From contig DATATV010000060.1 in assembly GCA_036268615.1 (NCBI GenBank), positions 62,001 to 126,000 of the forward strand: DNA of 64,000 nucleotides, read 5' to 3'. Below are positions 1 to 8,104 of this stretch, one piece after another (the stretch's first letter is position 1; every line of letters starts with the position of its first letter). Origin of the DNA: DATATV01 sp036268615. GTDB taxonomy: Bacteria; Actinomycetota; Actinomycetes; Mycobacteriales; Pseudonocardiaceae. The notes beneath the pieces are model-generated. The model was not told the origin of the DNA, did not search any database, and saw only the letters and a program-made list of their open reading frames with translations. Position numbers and translations under genes: made by a program.

Positions 1-2
1 TC

Positions 3-356
3 GCCGACGGACTGCGCACCGGCGAGGTCGGCCGGGCGATCCTGCGCGGGCTGGCCGGCACACTGGTACAGGTGCCGGCGGTCTGGGTGCTCGCCGGGCT
101 GACGGTGGCACTGTTCGGGCTGGCCCCGAAGGTCGCCTCGGTGGCGTGGGCAGTCGTGGTGGTGTTCCTGCTGCTCGGCCAGTTCGGGCCGATCCTGCGA
201 CTCCCCCAGTGGGCGATGGACATCTCGCCGTTCACGCACGTGCCCAAGCTGCCCGGCGGGATCTTCGAAGGGGCCCCGATGGGGTGGCTGTGCCTGATCG
301 CGATCGGCGCGACAGCTGCCGGCCTGGCTGGCTTCCGACGCCGTGACCTGGGCTGA
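3..356 (+). CDS. ABC-2 type exporter permease, C-terminal part
   Basis: The window opens inside this gene. Frame 3 is open from the first bases to the TGA at 354-356 and gives the last 117 residues. Three hydrophobic segments are visible (about residues 21-42, 45-65 and 93-111 of the fragment), separated by a loop that contains SPFTHVPKLPG. A loop of this kind is typical of large actinobacterial ABC-2 permeases annotated as exporters of polyketide antibiotics. The protein would form the membrane channel of an ATP-driven exporter, with its ATPase upstream of the window. Substrate unknown. The family call rests on the loop motif and topology only. Confidence 0.6.
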   Translation, partial: ADGLRTGEVGRAILRGLAGTLVQVPAVWVLAGLTVALFGLAPKVASVAWAVVVVFLLLGQFGPILRLPQWAMDISPFTHVPKLPGGIFEGAPMGWLCLIAIGATAAGLAGFRRRDLG

Positions 357-420
357 TTCCGTACCGAAGCCGATCACGGACCGAAGCAACGGACGTTTCG
401 CCCAGCTGTTCGGCCGCGCG

Positions 421-464
421 CGATCGTGGTGTCACTGAGATCATCCGCAGTGCCACCACGATCG
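421..464. repeat. Long hairpin just upstream of the hydrolase gene
   Basis: CGATCGTGGTG (421-431) and CACCACGATCG (454-464) are perfect inverted arms. Inside them CACTG (433-437) pairs with CAGTG (448-452) after a single mismatch, leaving a 10-base loop. The hairpin lies 64 bases after the exporter stop and directly before the Shine-Dalgarno of the next gene. It could be the terminator of the exporter operon, an operator, or a structured leader of the hydrolase mRNA. It is not followed by a T-run. Confidence 0.6.
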
Positions 465-479
465 AGCGAAGGGGACAAC

Positions 480-2117
480 GTGAGCCGACTCGTCGCAACC
501 CTGGTCGCGGCCGGGCTCGTCCTCGGTGCCCTGGTCAGCGCGCCGGCCGCGGTCGCCGCCCCGGCCGCGAACCAGCCCGCCGACGGCGTCGGCCCACTCG
601 TCTGGGGCCCGTGCACCGACCCGGTCCTGACCCAGGCACATGCCGACTGCGCGCTGCTCACCGTGCCGCTCGACTACGCCGACCCGACCGGCCCGACCAT
701 CCAGCTCGCGCTGTCCCGGGTCGAACACACCGCACCGGACGCGCAGTACCAGGGCGTCATGCTGGTCAATCCCGGTGGGCCGGGCGGTTCCGGGCTGGAG
801 CTGTCGACGTTGGGCCAGTTCGTCCCCAACAGGGTCGGCAGCGACTACGACTGGATCGGCTTCGACCCGCGCGGCGTCGGCGCCAGCAAGCCCGCGCTGA
901 GCTGCGACAACAACTATTTCGGCGCCAACCGGGCGAACTACGCGCCGTTCACGCCCGACCTCCAGCAGACCTGGCTGACCCGCTCGCAGGGATATGCGCA
1001 GGCGTGCGGCAAGGCGAACCTGCCGCTGCTGCAACACATGAGCACGATCGATTCGGCCAAGGACATGGACAGCATCCGGTCCGCGCTCGGCGTCGACCAG
1101 CTCAACTACTACGGCTTTTCCTACGGAACGTATCTCGGTCAGGTGTACAGCACGCTGTATCCGCAGCGGGTGCGGCGAATGGTGCTGGACAGCAACGTCG
1201 ATCCGCGCAATGTCTGGTATCAGGCCAACCTGAACCAGGATGTCGCGTTCAACAACAACATCAACACCTGGTTCAGTTGGGTGGCCAAGTACGACAACGT
1301 GTTCCACCTCGGCGACAACCAACTCACCGTGCAGCGGGCCTTCTATACGGCGGAAAACGCCCTGTCCGGCAAGCCGGCCGGCGGCAAGGTCGGCCCCGAC
1401 GAGTGGACCGACCTGTTCGAGCAGGCCGCGTACTACCGGTTCGGCTGGGTGGACATGGGCAACGCACTCTCCGCCTGGATCAACCATCAGGATCCCGGCG
1501 GGCTGATCAACCTCTACCAGCAGGCCGACAGCCCCGGCGACGACAACGAGTTCGCGGTCTATCTGGCCGTGCAGTGCACCGACGTGCAGTGGCCCACGGC
1601 GTGGATCACCTGGCAGCGGGACAACTGGCAGACCTACGCCAAGGCACCGTTCGAGACCTGGGGCAATGCCTGGTACAACGCGCCGTGCATCTACTGGCCG
1701 GCCAAGGCGGGCACGCCGGTGGCCGTCGACGGCAGCCAGGTGGCCGGCGCGCTGCTGATCGACGAGACCCTGGACGCGCCCACCCCGTATGAGGGCAGCC
1801 TGGAGGTCCGCCAGCTCTACCCCAACAGCAGGCTGGTCGCCGAACCCGGCGGAACCACCCACGCCGACTCACTGTTCGGCGACCTGTGCGTGGACGACCA
1901 GATCGCCGACTATCTGGGGACCGGCAAGCTGCCGCCCCGCAAGGCCGGCAACGGTCCGGACACCACCTGCGCGCCACTACCCGATCCGGTGCCGACCGCG
2001 ACGGGGCCAAGTACCAGCACAAATCACACGATGTCGACGCAAAGCGGAAGAGTGACCGCGCAATCCGAGGCGCAAAACGCACTGCGCGAACGACTGGCAA
2101 GGGTGCTGCGCGGTTAA
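480..2117 (+). CDS. Secreted alpha/beta hydrolase, tripeptidyl-aminopeptidase (TAP-like) family
   Basis: A 545-residue exported hydrolase. I take GTG 480 as start because AAGGGGA lies just upstream and the protein then opens with a clear signal peptide (a hydrophobic run to about residue 25, ending in an Ala-rich cleavage region); the longer frame from 426 would run through the hairpin. The nucleophile elbow GFSYGT puts the catalytic Ser near residue 214. An oxyanion region with NPGGPGGSG and a C-terminal THADSLFGD segment carrying the probable catalytic His fit the Streptomyces SlpD/Tap-like family, which removes N-terminal peptides or hydrolyses esters outside the cell. The Ser/Thr-rich tail after about residue 500 looks disordered. 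Substrate not predictable. Confidence 0.85.
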   Translation: MSRLVATLVAAGLVLGALVSAPAAVAAPAANQPADGVGPLVWGPCTDPVLTQAHADCALLTVPLDYADPTGPTIQLALSRVEHTAPDAQYQGVMLVNPGGPGGSGLELSTLGQFVPNRVGSDYDWIGFDPRGVGASKPALSCDNNYFGANRANYAPFTPDLQQTWLTRSQGYAQACGKANLPLLQHMSTIDSAKDMDSIRSALGVDQLNYYGFSYGTYLGQVYSTLYPQRVRRMVLDSNVDPRNVWYQANLNQDVAFNNNINTWFSWVAKYDNVFHLGDNQLTVQRAFYTAENALSGKPAGGKVGPDEWTDLFEQAAYYRFGWVDMGNALSAWINHQDPGGLINLYQQADSPGDDNEFAVYLAVQCTDVQWPTAWITWQRDNWQTYAKAPFETWGNAWYNAPCIYWPAKAGTPVAVDGSQVAGALLIDETLDAPTPYEGSLEVRQLYPNSRLVAEPGGTTHADSLFGDLCVDDQIADYLGTGKLPPRKAGNGPDTTCAPLPDPVPTATGPSTSTNHTMSTQSGRVTAQSEAQNALRERLARVLRG

Positions 2118-2451
2118 GCGAAGATCAGACCAATGACCGCTCCACCCCTTCGTCCCGATACCAAGCGCCCTGACGTTTGTGTTGGTCTGTCAAGGTTTGG
2201 CCCGAAGGGACAACCGCAGAAGGCGGCGCGAAGCGACCTTGATGGACCACCACAAACGTAAGACAATCGCGCATCGGGAAGAAGGGACCGCCCCGAAAAC
2301 GGAAACCAACCCCGCCCGTGCGCCATCCAGCCGAAACCATCCACCGCAAAGCCGCCGGCGGCAAAGTCACCCGGCAGCAAACCCCCCATCCGGCCGAAAA
2401 AAATGGACGCTTTGCTCCAGGCCGATGGCAAACCGGCCACTTCCTGTCACC
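2118..2451. other. 334-base intergenic region without a gene
   Basis: I see no convincing gene here on either strand. The first half holds a long imperfect hairpin (2173-2259). The second half (about 2264-2440) is unusually rich in A and C on the plus strand and unlike the coding sequence around it. The minus strand is open for about 108 codons, but with no Shine-Dalgarno or recognisable motif; I treat that as an accident of composition. The region resembles a non-coding repetitive element. Confidence 0.5.
2173..2259. repeat. Long imperfect inverted repeat, possible dispersed element
   Basis: The 23-base arm at 2173-2195 matches the reverse complement of 2237-2259 at 20 of 23 positions, with a 41-base loop. 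The right side of the loop carries GCGCGAAGCGACC. Its GCGAAGCGACC core recurs in the two repeat elements near 31.6 and 32.3 kb. It may be a structured intergenic element of the REP or MITE-remnant kind; no transposase or target duplication is visible. Confidence 0.55.
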
Positions 2452-2949
2452 ATGATCCGTATGCCCGCACCAGCTCCCGAACTCCCCGCCCAGGACCTGG
2501 CCGCCGCCCCCGGCTACCTGGTCCGCCGCCTGCACCAGGCCTACACCGTCCTGTGGAGCCGCTCGGTCCGAGCCGATCTGACCGGCCCACAGTTCGCCGT
2601 GCTCAGCGTCGTGCGCCAGCACCCAGGACTGAATCAGGTGACCGTCGCCGGCATGGTCGCCCTGGACAACTCGACGATGACCGACGTGGCCCGCAGGCTG
2701 GAGAACCGCGGTCTGCTCACCCGGACCGCCTGCCCGGCCGACGGCCGGCGCAAGCTGCTGACATTGACCCCGGCCGGGCGCCAGCTGCTGGTCGAGGTGT
2801 CCGGGGATGTAGCCCGGCTCAGCGATCGGGTGCTGGCCGGCCGGAGCGCCGCTCAGCAGGTGGCGATCATGGCCGTGCTCACCGAGTTGGCCACCGACTG
2901 GGAGTTCCTCACCGGCCAGCCCGACGACGTGGCGCTCACCCGGCAATGA
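2452..2949 (+). CDS. MarR family transcriptional regulator
   Basis: A protein of about 165 residues; ATG 2452 or ATG 2461 could be the start, and neither has a clear Shine-Dalgarno. The middle carries a MarR winged helix: LTGPQFAVLSVV, a recognition segment around STMTDVARRLENRGLLTR, and the wing ADGRRKLLTLTPAGR. MarR dimers usually repress a neighbouring operon and release DNA on binding small phenolic or aromatic ligands. It faces the kynureninase-like gene tail to tail (41 bases apart), so a link to tryptophan catabolism is possible but not shown. The 334-base region upstream probably holds its promoter. Confidence 0.85.
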   Translation: MIRMPAPAPELPAQDLAAAPGYLVRRLHQAYTVLWSRSVRADLTGPQFAVLSVVRQHPGLNQVTVAGMVALDNSTMTDVARRLENRGLLTRTACPADGRRKLLTLTPAGRQLLVEVSGDVARLSDRVLAGRSAAQQVAIMAVLTELATDWEFLTGQPDDVALTRQ

Positions 2950-2989
2950 CCCGACCAGCCGGCCGGAACGATCAACCAGCAGCGCCCGA

Positions 2990-4198
2990 TCAACCAGCAG
3001 TCACCGATTTCCCGGCGAGCACCTCGGCCAGTGCGGCGATCGCGTCGGTCAACTGGGCGTCGGACAGGTAGGGGGCTGGGCCGAAGCGCAGGTTTTCGCC
3101 CCGGCTGTCGGTGCCCACGCCCCGCTCGGCCAACGCCTGCTGGATGCGCCCGGCCTGCGGGGAGCGCAGGGCGAGGAAGCCGGCGAACGCCGACCGTGGG
3201 GCGGTCCGGTCCCGGCTGATCAGCTGCTCGGGCGCGTCCAGTTCGTCGAACAGGCGGGCCAGCAGGCCGGTCTGGTGCTGGGAGACGGTGCGCAGGAAGT
3301 CCGGCGTCAGGCCCTGGTCGGTGAAGAAGTCGAACACCCGGGCGGCCCGGTAGTTGCTGGTCGGGTCGTAGGTGGCGCCGGCGAACCGGAGCGGGCCGGG
3401 CGCGTAGCCGACCAGTGCCGGCCGGCCGTCGTCGGTGAGTTCGGCGAACTCGGCGTACCAGCCGGTGAAGGCGGGCCGCAGCGTGCGGGCGTGCTCGGGC
3501 ACCCGCAGGAAGCAGTTGCCCTCCCCTAGTTGCAGGTACTTGTAACCGCCGCCGACCACCCAGGCCGAGTGCAGTCCCAGGGCGGGCACGGAGAAGGGCA
3601 GCACGCCCAGCGCGTGGTAGGCGTCCACCAGCAGTTCCACCCCGCGGGCCCGGGTCGCCGCCGCGAGTTGGTCGAGGCCGGGCACGATGCGCGAGGTCTC
3701 GAACAGCACCGCCGAGACGAACACCGCGGCGGTCTGGTCGTCGATGTGCTCGGCCAGGCGGGCGGCGAGCGTGTCCACCGGTTCGGCGGCCACCTTGACC
3801 ACCCGCAGGCCCTCCTCGGCCAGCCGGTCGAGTTGCCGGCGCAGGCTGTGGAACTCGCCGTCCGTGGTCACCACCGTCGGCCGGCTTCGAATGTCCATTC
3901 CGGACAGAAAGCGGACGACCAGCTCGTGGGTGTTGGCGCCCAGCGCGATCTCGGCGTCCGGTTCGTCCAACAGCCGGGCGAAACCCGCGCGCACCTGGTC
4001 GGCCTTGGCGAACGCCGGTGTCCACTTGCCGCCCAGTTCGGCTGCCGCGTCGTCGAAGGCGTCGAGTTGGCCCTGGCGCGCGACATCAGGCCACGCCTGG
4101 TGCGAATGGCCGGTCAGCAGCAGTCGGTCGGCGACCCGGAATCGGGAGTACTGCGGGGAAAGCGCGTTGGGCGCGACGCGAAGGTCGTCCAGCTGCAT
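2990..4198 (-). CDS. kynU: Kynureninase-like PLP enzyme (aminotransferase class V fold)
   Basis: A 402-residue fold-type I PLP enzyme starting at ATG 4198, two bases after the stop of tryptophan 2,3-dioxygenase, so the two are probably translationally coupled. GGGYKYLQLGEGN in the middle contains the probable PLP-binding Lys, and LLVDAYHALGVLPF holds the cofactor-ring Asp. Kynureninase cleaves kynurenine to anthranilate and alanine, and the dioxygenase next to it makes the precursor of kynurenine, so context supports the call. Odd point: the N-terminal GNSLG signature usual in kynureninases reads GHSHQ here. It may belong to an actinobacterial subfamily or act on a related substrate. Confidence 0.75.
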   Translation of the reverse strand: MQLDDLRVAPNALSPQYSRFRVADRLLLTGHSHQAWPDVARQGQLDAFDDAAAELGGKWTPAFAKADQVRAGFARLLDEPDAEIALGANTHELVVRFLSGMDIRSRPTVVTTDGEFHSLRRQLDRLAEEGLRVVKVAAEPVDTLAARLAEHIDDQTAAVFVSAVLFETSRIVPGLDQLAAATRARGVELLVDAYHALGVLPFSVPALGLHSAWVVGGGYKYLQLGEGNCFLRVPEHARTLRPAFTGWYAEFAELTDDGRPALVGYAPGPLRFAGATYDPTSNYRAARVFDFFTDQGLTPDFLRTVSQHQTGLLARLFDELDAPEQLISRDRTAPRSAFAGFLALRSPQAGRIQQALAERGVGTDSRGENLRFGPAPYLSDAQLTDAIAALAEVLAGKSVTAG

Positions 4199-4200
4199 GG

Positions 4201-4998
4201 TCACAGTTCGCTCCGTATCGCCCACAGGTCCGGGAAAGCGGGGGTGAAGATCGTCCCGCGCAGATAGGCCGCGCCGGAGGAGCCACCGGTGCCGGACTTG
4301 TCGCCGATGGTGCGCTGCACCATCTTCACGTGCCGGTAGCGCCATTCCTGCACACCCTCGTCCAGGTCGACCAGCCGCTCGGCGACCTGCGCGGGCCCGT
4401 CGTCGTCCCGGTAGACCGCGAGCAGCACCGGTCGCAGCGCCGGGTCAGCCTCGGCAGGCACCGTGACGTTCCGGTCCAGCGCCGCCGCCGGCACCTGGTA
4501 GCCGTGTGCCGCCAGGTAGCGCAGGAACGAGTCGAACAGCGCCGGCCGGGACATCGCCGCCTCCACCCGCGCGCGTTCGGCGCTGCCCGACGGATAGTGT
4601 TCGGCCACCCGGTGGTCGCGCCGGCCCAACACCGCCTCCAACTCACGGAACTGCGCCGACTGGAAGCCGCTCGCCGCGTCCAGCCGGGCCCGGAACGACG
4701 TGAACTGGCGCGGGGTCATCGTCTCCAGCACATCGACCTGCGCGACCACCACCTTCATGATGGTCAGCGACCGGTTGAGCGTGTGCAGCGAGTGCGCGGT
4801 CCGGCCCTCGGCCAGCAGGTCCTGGAGTCGCGCGAGTTCGTGCAGCAACTGCTTGAACCACAGCTCGTAGACCTGGTGCACGACGATGAACAACGGCTCG
4901 TCGTGCTCGGCCGAGCGCGGTCGCTGGGCGGCCAGGATCTCGTCCAGGGCCAGGTAGGAACCGTAGGTCAGCGCGGCCGAAGTCGACGTCTCCGTCAT
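4201..4998 (-). CDS. kynA: Tryptophan 2,3-dioxygenase
   Basis: A 265-residue cytoplasmic haem enzyme that opens the indole ring of L-tryptophan with O2 to give N-formylkynurenine. Diagnostic motifs are all present: LTYGSYLALDEIL near the N-terminus, FIVVHQVYELWFKQ with the active-site His, Tyr and Phe residues, TPRQFTSFR with the carboxylate-binding Arg, and RHVKMVQRTIG near residue 221 with the proximal haem His, followed by the TGGSSG loop. The ATG at 4998 overlaps the stop of the upstream gene as ATGA, and the kynureninase-like gene follows after two bases. This is the most secure assignment in the operon. Confidence 0.95.
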   Translation of the reverse strand: MTETSTSAALTYGSYLALDEILAAQRPRSAEHDEPLFIVVHQVYELWFKQLLHELARLQDLLAEGRTAHSLHTLNRSLTIMKVVVAQVDVLETMTPRQFTSFRARLDAASGFQSAQFRELEAVLGRRDHRVAEHYPSGSAERARVEAAMSRPALFDSFLRYLAAHGYQVPAAALDRNVTVPAEADPALRPVLLAVYRDDDGPAQVAERLVDLDEGVQEWRYRHVKMVQRTIGDKSGTGGSSGAAYLRGTIFTPAFPDLWAIRSEL

Positions 4999-5882
4999 GA
5001 CTGCTTCTCCCCCTCGATGGCGCCGAGCAGTGCGTACACGGCCTGGTTGGCCGGCGTCGGCACGCTGTGCTCGCGGCCCAGTCGGACCACCACGCCGTTG
5101 ATCAGTTCGTGCTCGGTGCGCTGGCCGGCGAGCCGGTCGTAGAGCATCGACGTGCCGGTGCCGTCCGGGAGCCTGCGGTAGAACTCGATGGTGCGCCGCA
5201 CGTCGTCCGTGCTCAGCCGGGCGCCGCAGGCGACGCCGACCTCGACCGCCTCGGTGAGCAGCGCCCGCGCGAGCCGTTCGACCTCCGCCTCGCGCAGCAC
5301 GTCCGTGCGGCGCACGGCCAGCGCGGTGATCGGATTGGCGGCCACATTGGACAGTAGCTTGCGCCACGCGGCGGTGTGGAAGTCCACTTCCCGCGTCACG
5401 TCCAGACCGCTGCCGGCAAGAAGTTCGGCGAGTTCGTCGCCGGCCCCGCCGCTGGGCACGACAAGCCGGCCCGGTCCGCCGTGCCGACGGACGTGACCGG
5501 GCGCGACCCGCTCGGCACCGACGTAGATCAACGCGGGCAGCACGGTCGCCCCACCGGTCACCGGTGCGGCGTTCGCCTCGTGCTCGACCCCGTTCTGGAC
5601 GACCACCAGCACGGTGTGCTCGCCGCGCAGCCGGTCCAGCCAGGGCGCCGCGGACACCGTGTCAGGTGCCTTCGTGGCCAGCAACACCCAGTCGACCGGT
5701 GCCACCTCGGCCGGCTCGCGGCGGATCGTCACCGGCAGCACCTCCGGCCGGCCGTCGACCTCCAGGACGAGTTGGTCGACCGGGGTCCGCACGCACATCA
5801 CGACCTCATGCCCGGAGCGCGCGGCAGCGGCGGCGAGCACGGTGCCGATGGCACCGGAACCGATCACCGCGATTGCACTCAT
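4995..5882 (-). CDS. 2-dehydropantoate 2-reductase family protein (PanE/ApbA-like)
   Basis: A 295-residue NAD(P)-dependent reductase. It opens with a Rossmann nucleotide site, AVIGSGAIGTVLAAAAARSG, and continues with ATKAPDT and VVVQNGVEHE blocks of the ketopantoate reductase fold; the C-terminal helical domain contains AWRKLLSNVAANP with the catalytic Lys. PanE reduces 2-dehydropantoate to pantoate for coenzyme A synthesis, but paralogues reduce other keto acids. As first gene of an operon with tryptophan dioxygenase, its substrate here may be a keto acid linked to tryptophan breakdown; that is inference. Its stop overlaps the next start as ATGA. Confidence 0.85.
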   Translation of the reverse strand: MSAIAVIGSGAIGTVLAAAAARSGHEVVMCVRTPVDQLVLEVDGRPEVLPVTIRREPAEVAPVDWVLLATKAPDTVSAAPWLDRLRGEHTVLVVVQNGVEHEANAAPVTGGATVLPALIYVGAERVAPGHVRRHGGPGRLVVPSGGAGDELAELLAGSGLDVTREVDFHTAAWRKLLSNVAANPITALAVRRTDVLREAEVERLARALLTEAVEVGVACGARLSTDDVRRTIEFYRRLPDGTGTSMLYDRLAGQRTEHELINGVVVRLGREHSVPTPANQAVYALLGAIEGEKQS

Positions 5883-5935
5883 CTGAGAAGTGTTTCCCAG
5901 ATCGAGGACAACGGCAAGGGCAGTATGCTCAGCCG
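5883..5935. promoter_or_regulatory. Divergent promoter and candidate TetR operator
   Basis: These 53 bases separate the tryptophan operon from the divergent TetR gene. CTGAGAAGT and GTTTCCCAG (5883-5900) form an imperfect palindrome, 6 of 9 pairs, right at the operon's start codon. On the plus strand TATGCT (5924-5929) looks like a -10 box only six bases before the tetR ATG, and no Shine-Dalgarno follows, so the tetR transcript is probably leaderless. Confidence 0.45.
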
Positions 5936-6526
5936 ATGAGCGAGCCGCACCGCCGCCGGGACGCGGCGCGGAATCGCACCGCGCTGCTGCGGGCCGGGGC
6001 GGAACTGCTGTCCGAGTGCGGTCCCGGATTCTCCCTGGAAGCCGTCGCGGCCAGGGCGAACGTGTCCACATCGACCGCCTATCGCAACTTCACCGATGGC
6101 CAGGCCGTCGTGCAGGCCTACCTCGACCAGCTCGGCACCGACCTGCTGTCCGCGTTCGACGTACTCCTGGCGGACGAGGCCGACCCGCTGGGCCGGGTGC
6201 GTGGGCTGTGCCGGGTGTGGGTCACCGAGGCGGCCGGCTGGGGTCGCTCGGTGGCGCCGCTGCGCTCGGCGCAGGGCTTCCTCGCCCGGCGTGCCGCCGG
6301 GGACGCGTTCGTCACCGGGCTCTACCAGCGATTGGCCGACGTGCTCGGCGCGGCCATGCGGGCCGGCCAGCTGCCGAGGGCCGAGGTGCGCTACGCGGTG
6401 TTGGTGTGGATCACCCTGTTCGACGAACGGCTCGTCGTCGACCTGGTGACCACCGAGGGCTGGTCGGTGGAGCGGGTGGCCCGCAGGCTGACCAGCACGC
6501 TCATCCGCAGCCTCGGCGGCGGCTGA
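5936..6526 (+). CDS. TetR family transcriptional regulator
   Basis: A 196-residue repressor. The N-terminal 60 residues form the TetR helix-turn-helix (RNRTALLRAGAELL, then SLEAVAARANVSTSTAYRNF); the rest is a helical ligand-binding domain with no recognisable specificity. It is divergent from the panE-like/dioxygenase/kynureninase operon with only 53 bases between, the usual arrangement for a TetR protein that represses both itself and its neighbour. A tryptophan or kynurenine metabolite would be a natural inducer, but the sequence does not show this. Confidence 0.85.
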   Translation: MSEPHRRRDAARNRTALLRAGAELLSECGPGFSLEAVAARANVSTSTAYRNFTDGQAVVQAYLDQLGTDLLSAFDVLLADEADPLGRVRGLCRVWVTEAAGWGRSVAPLRSAQGFLARRAAGDAFVTGLYQRLADVLGAAMRAGQLPRAEVRYAVLVWITLFDERLVVDLVTTEGWSVERVARRLTSTLIRSLGGG

Positions 6527-6531
6527 GGCGG

Positions 6532-6654
6532 TCAGTTGCCGAACTTGGGCAGGTGGATATTGTGCTGCTGGAGATAGGCAACCAGTAGCAGCACGATCAC
6601 CACGAGTGCGAAGAACCCGAGCAGACCGAAACCGCGCTTCTTCCGTCTGGCCAT
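6532..6654 (-). CDS. Small single-pass membrane protein (40 residues)
   Basis: A 40-codon gene with a strong ribosome site: GGGAGG lies 5 bases before ATG 6654. The protein starts with the basic stretch MARRKKRG, has one hydrophobic helix (about residues 9-27, GLLGFFALVVIVLLLVAYL) and a short polar tail ending LPKFGN. The positive N-terminus predicts an inside-facing N-terminus. It is convergent with the TetR gene, five bases between stops. Tiny membrane proteins like this often modulate larger complexes, but no partner is apparent. Confidence 0.65.
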   Translation of the reverse strand: MARRKKRGFGLLGFFALVVIVLLLVAYLQQHNIHLPKFGN

Positions 6655-6832
6655 CACACCTCCCGTACCGGTTGACTCCACGCTACGGCACCGGCCAGAT
6701 ACTGGACAGTGACGGCGGACGGCGGTGTGCTCGCGGCGACCAGCTTCAGCGTCCGGTCGATCCCGGCCTGGGCCAGCTGGTGTAACGCTGTCGACCTTGA
6801 CCACGATGACCGGCATGGCTGGAGGTGACCAA

Positions 6833-8104
6833 TTGAGTGACGCGGCGGAGAACGGTGCGCTCACGCCGCAATCCTGTCGGCTCTGCGGTGCGACGAAGCT
6901 GCACAGTGTGGTCGATCTCGGGGCGAGCCCACCCTGCGAACGCTTCCTGACGTTGGCCCAACTGGAGGAACCGGAGCCGACATTTCCGTTGCACCTGCGG
7001 GTGTGCACGGAGTGCCTGTTGGCCCAGTTGCCACCGTTGATCAGTCCGGAAGAGACATTCACCGAGTACGCCTACTTCTCCTCGTTCTCCACCTCCTGGG
7101 TGGCACACGCCGGCAAGTTCGTGGACACCTCGGTGGATCGGCTGGGCCTGGACCAGGACTCGTTCGTGGTCGAGGTGGCCAGCAACGACGGCTACCTGCT
7201 GCGGCACGTGGTCGACCGGGGCATCCGCTGCCTGGGCATCGAGCCGTCGGTGAACGTCGGCGCGGCGGCCCGAGAGAACGGCGTGGACACGCTGACCGCC
7301 TTCCTCGACCAGCCCACCGGTGAACAGGTGCGCGCCGAGCACGGGCCGGCCGACCTGGTGGTGGCCAACAACGTCTACGCGCACATCCCCGACGTGCTCG
7401 GCTTCACCGCCGGTCTGCGCGCGCTGGTCGCCGATGACGGCTGGGTGTCCATCGAGGTGCAGTACCTGGCCAGCCTGATGGCGGAGAACCAGTACGACAC
7501 GATCTACCACGAGCACTTCCAGTACTACACGGTCGCGTCGGCCCAGCGGGCGCTGGCCACCGGTGGACTGACCCTGGTCGACGTGGAGATCCTGCCCACC
7601 CACGGCGGTTCGATCCGGCTGTGGTCCCGACCCGCCGCGGTCGCCGGGCCGCCCAGTTCCCGGCTGGGCCAACTGCTCGCCGACGAGCAGGCCGCCGGCC
7701 TGCACGACCTGTCCGGCTACCAGGACTTCGCCGACCGGGTCGGCCGGGTCCGCCGGGACCTGCTGCGCTTCCTGCTGGACGCGGCCGACCAGGGCAGGAC
7801 CGTGGTCGGCTACGGCGCACCGGGCAAGGGCAACACGCTGCTCAACCACTGCGGCATCCGCCCCGACCTGCTCGCCTACACCGTCGACCGCAACCCCTAC
7901 AAGCACGGCCGGTTCACCCCGGGCACCCGCATCCCCATCCTGCCGCCCGAGCGGATCGCCGCCGACCGCCCGGACTACGTGTTGATCCTGCCGTGGAACC
8001 TGCGCACGGAACTGACCGAACAGCTCGGCTACGTCGCCGACTGGGGCGGTCAACTGGTTTTCCCGGTGCCGCACTTGGAGATCGTCTCGGGAGTGAGCGC
8101 ATGA
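6833..8104 (+). CDS. Sugar C-methyltransferase family protein (class I SAM enzyme)
   Basis: A 423-residue three-domain enzyme. I place the start at TTG 6833 because a perfect GGAGGTGA lies four bases upstream; ATG 6815 and 6806 in the same frame have no ribosome site. The N-terminus has a CRLC...CTEC zinc-type Cys pattern, the middle a SAM site (VVEVASNDGYLLR), and the C-terminal third contains YHEHFQYY and VGYGAPGKGNTLL typical of the TylCIII/TcaB9 family. These enzymes add a methyl group at C-3 of NDP-4-keto-deoxysugars. It heads a tightly coupled cluster (ATGA overlap with the next gene), so it probably makes a branched NDP-sugar. Confidence 0.85.
   Translation: MSDAAENGALTPQSCRLCGATKLHSVVDLGASPPCERFLTLAQLEEPEPTFPLHLRVCTECLLAQLPPLISPEETFTEYAYFSSFSTSWVAHAGKFVDTSVDRLGLDQDSFVVEVASNDGYLLRHVVDRGIRCLGIEPSVNVGAAARENGVDTLTAFLDQPTGEQVRAEHGPADLVVANNVYAHIPDVLGFTAGLRALVADDGWVSIEVQYLASLMAENQYDTIYHEHFQYYTVASAQRALATGGLTLVDVEILPTHGGSIRLWSRPAAVAGPPSSRLGQLLADEQAAGLHDLSGYQDFADRVGRVRRDLLRFLLDAADQGRTVVGYGAPGKGNTLLNHCGIRPDLLAYTVDRNPYKHGRFTPGTRIPILPPERIAADRPDYVLILPWNLRTELTEQLGYVADWGGQLVFPVPHLEIVSGVSA

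Noticed and set aside
2114..2440. 108-codon minus-strand frame in the 2.1-2.45 kb gap
   Set aside because: No ribosome site or recognisable domain, and it runs through the hairpin; better explained as a non-coding element.
2970..3000. Direct repeat GATCAACCAGCAG (2970-2982 and 2988-3000) as an attachment site
   Set aside because: Very short, in the end of the kynureninase-like gene and the adjacent gap, with no integrase or boundary change nearby.
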